Shown here in pieces: positions 5,597 through 8,620 of a stretch of DNA of 8,620 nucleotides. The first letter of the stretch is position 1; every line of letters begins with the position of its first letter. The notes under the pieces were generated by a model, which saw only the letters and a list, made by a program, of their open reading frames with translations, made no database searches and was not told where the DNA came from. The position numbers and the translations under genes were made by a program. Source of the DNA: an uncultured Clostridia bacterium (lineage in GTDB: Bacteria; Bacillota; Clostridia; UBA1381); assembly GCA_934487205.1 (NCBI GenBank), contig CAKSRS010000078.1:1-8620 (forward strand), written 5' to 3'.

Positions 5597-5871
5597 TTAT
5601 GATTTATTTGATAATAATAAATGTGCTGGCATTTGTTATGTACGGAATTGATAAACGGAAAGCGGTTAAGGGTCGGTGGCGTATAAGCGAGGCGGCTCTT
5701 TTAACCGTTGCGGCGCTTGGCGGTTCGCTCGGCTCGCTTTTGGCGATGGAGCTTTTCCGCCACAAGACCAAGCATAAAAAATTTACAATCGGCGTAAGGC
5801 TGCTGCTTGTTTTACATATCATTCTTTTGGTGCTGTATTATAAATACCGCGTGACAACTTTGCCGATGTGA
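5593..5871 (+). CDS. DUF1294 family small membrane protein
   Basis: A 92-residue protein of the DUF1294 family (PF06961), function unknown. Family marks are all present: YGIDKRKA (17-24), RISE (30-33), GGSLGSLLAM (43-52) and FRHKTKHKKF (55-64). There are three hydrophobic segments at about 3-17, 34-53 and 67-83, with the basic conserved loops between them. The ATG overlaps the exporter stop codon (ATGA at 5593-5596), which suggests translational coupling; a second ATG two codons later could also serve. No separate ribosome site is obvious. The coupling suggests it is made with the exporter, perhaps as a membrane partner, but that is inference only, since DUF1294 genes occur in many contexts. 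Confidence 0.9.
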   Translation: MIMIYLIIINVLAFVMYGIDKRKAVKGRWRISEAALLTVAALGGSLGSLLAMELFRHKTKHKKFTIGVRLLLVLHIILLVLYYKYRVTTLPM

Positions 5872-5919
5872 CCTAAAATGTGTTTTTTGCAGTAATTGCA
5901 CTGATTTTGCCGCCATGGG

Positions 5920-5948
5920 TTGACAATATTTGGTTATTATGTTAGAAT
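5920..5948 (+). promoter_or_regulatory. Strong promoter of SLH-protein gene
   Basis: A consensus -35 TTGACA (5920-5925), a 17-base spacer and -10 TAGAAT (5943-5948) preceded by TGT, so also an extended -10. This is the best promoter in the window and suggests high expression, as usual for surface proteins. It lies only 48 bases after the DUF1294 stop; no convincing terminator separates the two. Confidence 0.9.
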
Positions 5949-5968
5949 TAATTTAAAGACCACATCTT

Positions 5969-5975
5969 AAGGAGG
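5969..5975 (+). promoter_or_regulatory. Consensus ribosome site of SLH-protein gene
   Basis: AAGGAGG, fully complementary to the 16S rRNA tail, lies 10 bases before the ATG at 5986. Together with the signal peptide at the N-terminus it fixes the start. Confidence 0.85.
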
Positions 5976-5985
5976 AACAACACAA

Positions 5986-7416
5986 ATGAAAAAAATATGT
6001 ATTTTATTAGCAACATTATTCATGTTTACGTCGTTTTCCGTCATGGCGGAAAAAAACAATGATGAGCTTATAGCAACTGTAAAAAATGACGAAAAGTTGA
6101 ACTGGACAATAATTGATGAGGACAATATAGTCGCTGCTGAAGTTTTTGAATATATACCGTCAATAGCTGAAGATGGCGCGGAGCAAGCATATATGCTGTG
6201 GCTACCGATAAAGGATTCCGACAAAGTGTATCAATTGTGGTTTACTCCGGAATATGAGGGCGCTGTATCAGCTAAGGCTGTTGAGCCGCAAAAGGAATTC
6301 AGTAAGGAAAAAGCAACGGAGTATGCCGTTGCAAACGGATTAAACGAACCCACACAAATTAGCGATATTTACATAATGGGACGACCATCAATGCATGCAT
6401 ATAAAGTTGTATGCGATAATGAAATTTACTATATTCCGTACTATTTTTATTCTGATTCAAAATACAATGTTACGGAAAATGATGAGTGTAATCTTGAAAT
6501 CGGGACAGCATACAGCAAAAAAGCGTTCATAGAAATAGGCAAAAAGGAAAGCGAACTGCATCAGGAGTATTTTAATAATAAGAACTTGCAGTCGGAAAGC
6601 AAAACGACCGATGAGGGCGGAGATATTATAGAGAACTCTGTCAAAAACGACGAGACTAAATCCGAGGATAAGACTGAACCGAAGGAAGATAACAAATCCG
6701 AAACCAAAGCGGAGGAAAAGACAGATGTTTCTGTTCCGGCGCAACCGACTAAGAAGGAGTTTATTGATGTTCCGGCAACGCACAGGGCATACGGCGGTAT
6801 CACAGAACTTGCGGACAAGGGTGTTTTGTCCGGCTATGAGGACGGCACATTCAGAGCGGACGCCTATGTAACACGTGCGGAAATGGCAAGAATAATCTCG
6901 GGCGTGACAGGAGGACTTACTTCCAAAGTTACGGATACTGTGATTGGCACGGGTTATGATATTCCCGGTTCGGCAAAGTATGAATTTTCAGATGTCAATA
7001 CCGATTATTGGGCTATGAATGATATAGCACATTGCAAAGGGTTGGGATTAATTGACGGCTATGAGGACGGAACTTTTAAGCCGAACGAAAATGTTTCCGT
7101 TGCGGAGGCGGTAAAGATTTGCTTGTCGGCAACAGGATATAACAGTATGATTATGGAAAATGACGATACATGGTATGCGCCGTGGATTGATATGGCAGTT
7201 GAGTATAAAATTCTCGACTCATCAAACATCGACCCCAACAGCAAAATGACAAGAGCAGATGTTGCGGAATTGGTGTCAAAAACCATAAATTTGCCGATGT
7301 ATGTATTGGCGGGTTATGATATTTCCGCGGGCGAAGAAAAATATCAATTTGAAGATGGTGCGGACGGTCGTGAACTCAGAACTCTTTCAACAACATATCT
7401 TCAGGCAGAGGAATAA
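5986..7416 (+). CDS. Secreted SLH-domain surface protein with unrecognised N-domain
   Basis: A 476-residue exported protein. Residues 1-21 are a signal peptide (MKK, hydrophobic core, likely cleavage after VMA). Residues 22-200 form a domain I do not recognise, acidic with many Tyr and Trp. Residues 203-256 are a Lys/Glu/Asp/Thr-rich, probably disordered linker. Three SLH repeats follow: SLH1 (258-308, FIDV...GYEDGTF...VTRAEMA), SLH2 (333-385, FSDV..DYWA...GYEDGTF, with SVAE in place of the usual TRAE) and a degenerate SLH3 (about 396-434, keeps MTRADVAEL but lacks GY-DGTF). SLH triplets bind pyruvylated secondary cell-wall polymer, so the protein should sit on the cell wall with the N-domain as payload. 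A 40-residue tail after SLH3 is of unknown role. The gene is monocistronic with its own strong promoter and is more AT-rich than the genes upstream. Confidence 0.88.
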   Translation: MKKICILLATLFMFTSFSVMAEKNNDELIATVKNDEKLNWTIIDEDNIVAAEVFEYIPSIAEDGAEQAYMLWLPIKDSDKVYQLWFTPEYEGAVSAKAVEPQKEFSKEKATEYAVANGLNEPTQISDIYIMGRPSMHAYKVVCDNEIYYIPYYFYSDSKYNVTENDECNLEIGTAYSKKAFIEIGKKESELHQEYFNNKNLQSESKTTDEGGDIIENSVKNDETKSEDKTEPKEDNKSETKAEEKTDVSVPAQPTKKEFIDVPATHRAYGGITELADKGVLSGYEDGTFRADAYVTRAEMARIISGVTGGLTSKVTDTVIGTGYDIPGSAKYEFSDVNTDYWAMNDIAHCKGLGLIDGYEDGTFKPNENVSVAEAVKICLSATGYNSMIMENDDTWYAPWIDMAVEYKILDSSNIDPNSKMTRADVAELVSKTINLPMYVLAGYDISAGEEKYQFEDGADGRELRTLSTTYLQAEE

Positions 7417-7429
7417 TTAATACACACTG

Positions 7430-7491
7430 CCGCAAGCGCTTGTGCGGTAAGCATAACCGCAGCGGAAAAGCCGCGCACATTCGAGTTATGC
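7430..7491 (+). repeat. Nested inverted repeats after the SLH gene
   Basis: Several competing hairpins lie in 60 bases: CCGCA (7430-7434) with TGCGG (7443-7447); TGCGGT (7443-7448) with ACCGCA (7456-7461); GCGG (7462-7465) with CCGC (7471-7474); and a 7-bp outer pair GCATAAC (7451-7457) with GTTATGC (7485-7491). The second excludes the first, as in alternative RNA folds. No T-run follows, so this is not a standard terminator. It probably forms the structured 3' end of the SLH message. Confidence 0.5.
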
Positions 7492-7536
7492 AAATATTAA
7501 CATAAAAAAAGGGGCTGTTTAAAAAGTCGCAAAATC

Positions 7537-7567
7537 AAAAAAGGATCTCTGATTGAGGTCCTTTTTT
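7537..7567. terminator. Bidirectional terminator inside the IS end
   Basis: A 13-bp stem (7537-7549 with 7555-7567, one G-U-type position) with a 5-base loop is flanked by an A-run and a T-run, so it works on both strands. It would stop transposase transcripts leaving the element and block SLH-gene read-through from making antisense transposase RNA. Confidence 0.85.
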
Positions 7568-7589
7568 GGTTTTCATTAAAAAATCCCAA

Positions 7590-7627
7590 ATTTTGTTGCA
7601 GCAAAATAAACTCATATTAAAAATGAG
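7590..7627. repeat. Two small inverted repeats downstream of the transposase
   Basis: ATTTTGT (7590-7596) and GCAAAAT (7601-7607) form a 7-bp stem around TGCA. CTCAT (7611-7615) and ATGAG (7623-7627) form a second stem. Both lie between the transposase stop and the terminator, in the 3' non-coding part of the element. They are weak; no function is assigned. Confidence 0.35.
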
Positions 7628-7654
7628 CAAAAATTAAAATATTTTCTTTTGAAT

Positions 7655-8620
7655 TTAAGCTGCAAGTAATCGTTTCTGTCTCTTCAAATGATACTTGTAG
7701 AGGTTAAAACCTATACAAATAGAAGTAAATTCAAAAATTACAGATTTTAGTCCTCTTCTTCGTATCCTTTTGTACTGTCTATTCCATTTAATAACTCCGT
7801 AAGTTCCTTCGGCTTGTATGCTCCTGTTTGCTCTTAGAAGTAAGCCGTGGGTAGATGTCAAATTTCCGAGAACCTCTTTGTGAATATGGGTTAATTCTTC
7901 ATTCATTCGGATAGTTCTGTTGCCTGCACCTTTTTTGCATTTATCTGCATATAGACAATTACTGCAATCTTCGCATTGGTAAAATTCTTCTGTTCTCCCA
8001 TATTTGTTTCCTCTTACGGCTCTATCATACAAGTATTGAAATTTTCTGCCGTTCGGACAAATTAAATTACCGTCTGCATCTCTTTTGAAATTAACCGCCC
8101 TAAATTCGTTTTCTCTGTATTTTTTGTCGGTTGTTTCTTTCTTAAACATTGTAAACTTCATATATTTTTCCATATCCTTTTGCTCACAAAACAGATAGTT
8201 GTTGTAGCTGCCGTAGCCTGCATCAGCTACCGGGTAGCGAGGGTAGAATCCATAAGTGTTGTTGAATTTTTCCATTAGCGGTATAAAACATTCCATATCC
8301 GATGCATATTGTTTCATATCCATTACTGCTATGTACTCATCGCATATTCCAAGCTGAACATTGTATGCCGGCAATAGTTGGTCATTTCCCATATAGTCTC
8401 TCTTGATTCGCATAAACGTAGCATCATTATCCGTCTTGGAGTAACTGTTTCTCTCATCGCCGCAAATTTTAATGTGAAGTGCATATTTCTTTAATCTATC
8501 CAAATAATCTGCGAGTTTTTCATAATGTTTTTGTTCGATAGTCTTTCTTTTACCGCTGCCATAAACAAAGGATGTCGTGTCTATCTCTGTTATCTTTTGA
8601 TATTGTTCCAATACAAATTC
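7655..8620 (-). CDS. IS1182-family transposase (N-terminus beyond window)
   Basis: The C-terminal 321 residues of a DDE transposase; the frame is open to the window edge, so the start is missing. A TTG at 8609-8611 is in frame but lacks a ribosome site and is not taken as the start. Counting from that codon, family marks are YSKTDNDATFM (57-67), AYNVQLGI (82-89), VADAGYGSYNN (128-138, second catalytic Asp130), ICPNG (184-188), a Cys cluster C213, C216, C219, C225 (QCEDCSNCLYADKC) and QAEGTYGVIKWN (266-277, catalytic Glu268). The order matches IS1182 transposases with a DDE_Tnp_1_6-type C-terminus. The first catalytic Asp should lie upstream, outside the window. The visible part has no stop or frameshift, so it may be active. 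Its base composition is clearly AT-richer than the host genes at 456-5871. Confidence 0.9.
   Translation of the reverse strand, partial: EFVLEQYQKITEIDTTSFVYGSGKRKTIEQKHYEKLADYLDRLKKYALHIKICGDERNSYSKTDNDATFMRIKRDYMGNDQLLPAYNVQLGICDEYIAVMDMKQYASDMECFIPLMEKFNNTYGFYPRYPVADAGYGSYNNYLFCEQKDMEKYMKFTMFKKETTDKKYRENEFRAVNFKRDADGNLICPNGRKFQYLYDRAVRGNKYGRTEEFYQCEDCSNCLYADKCKKGAGNRTIRMNEELTHIHKEVLGNLTSTHGLLLRANRSIQAEGTYGVIKWNRQYKRIRRRGLKSVIFEFTSICIGFNLYKYHLKRQKRLLAA

Larger units (their letters stand above)
7511..8620 (-). mobile_element. IS1182-family insertion sequence, 3' part (runs off window)
   Basis: The element begins at or near GGGGCTGTTT (7511-7520), a terminal-repeat-like end of the type seen in IS1182-family elements, preceded by a run of A (7504-7510). 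It contains a bidirectional terminator and the transposase gene reading toward this end. The other terminal repeat and any target-site duplication are outside the window, so the exact boundary and completeness cannot be confirmed. It landed about 95 bases past the SLH gene without breaking it. Confidence 0.8.

Noticed and set aside
5872..5919. Possible terminator after the DUF1294 gene
   Set aside because: Only a 4-bp stem (CAGT/ACTG near 5890-5903) with a weak T-run could be found; not enough to call.
6580..6770. Coding tandem repeat in the SLH protein linker
   Set aside because: The Lys/Glu/Asp/Thr-rich linker is low complexity but shows no regular repeat unit at DNA level.
8609..8611. TTG as start codon of the transposase
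   Set aside because: The frame stays open to the window edge, no ribosome site is visible, and IS1182 transposases are longer with a first catalytic Asp further upstream.

Overview
The window looks like chromosomal DNA of a gut-type member of the Clostridia (Bacillota). The evidence is strong sigma-A promoters with 17-base spacers, AAGGAGG ribosome sites, a YnbB-type PLP protein, a stand-alone small alarmone synthetase, an S-layer homology (SLH) surface protein and an IS1182-family insertion sequence. No genus can be named from the sequence.

Left part (1-455, minus strand): a bidirectional terminator, the last ~27 codons of a serpin gene whose body is missing, and directly behind it a complete tRNA-Ser(CGA) with its own promoter. 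The tRNA's terminator hairpin is partly built from the serpin codons. This relic is the least expected item in the window.

Minus-strand block (456-3276): an alpha/beta hydrolase with an N-terminal membrane anchor and a small RelA/SpoT-type (p)ppGpp synthetase form a probable two-gene operon behind one promoter. A separate PflX-like radical SAM gene lies upstream with its own promoter. Its true start is an ATG 14 codons inside the longest reading frame.

Plus-strand operon (3357-5871): a promoter divergent from the radical SAM gene drives a methionine gamma-lyase-like/aluminium-resistance (YnbB family) PLP protein, a putative multi-TM heavy-metal exporter (PF11449-like) with a His/Cys-rich loop, and a DUF1294 membrane protein whose start overlaps the exporter stop by 4 bases. 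Together they suggest a metal or thiol stress module, which is an inference.

Right part (5872-8620): a near-consensus promoter drives a secreted protein with an unrecognised N-domain, a charged linker and C-terminal SLH repeats. A structured GC-rich spacer follows, then the transposase-proximal end of an IS1182-type element that runs off the window. This part is visibly more AT-rich than the left and middle parts. I see no CRISPR array, riboswitch, phage module or clearly novel defence system.
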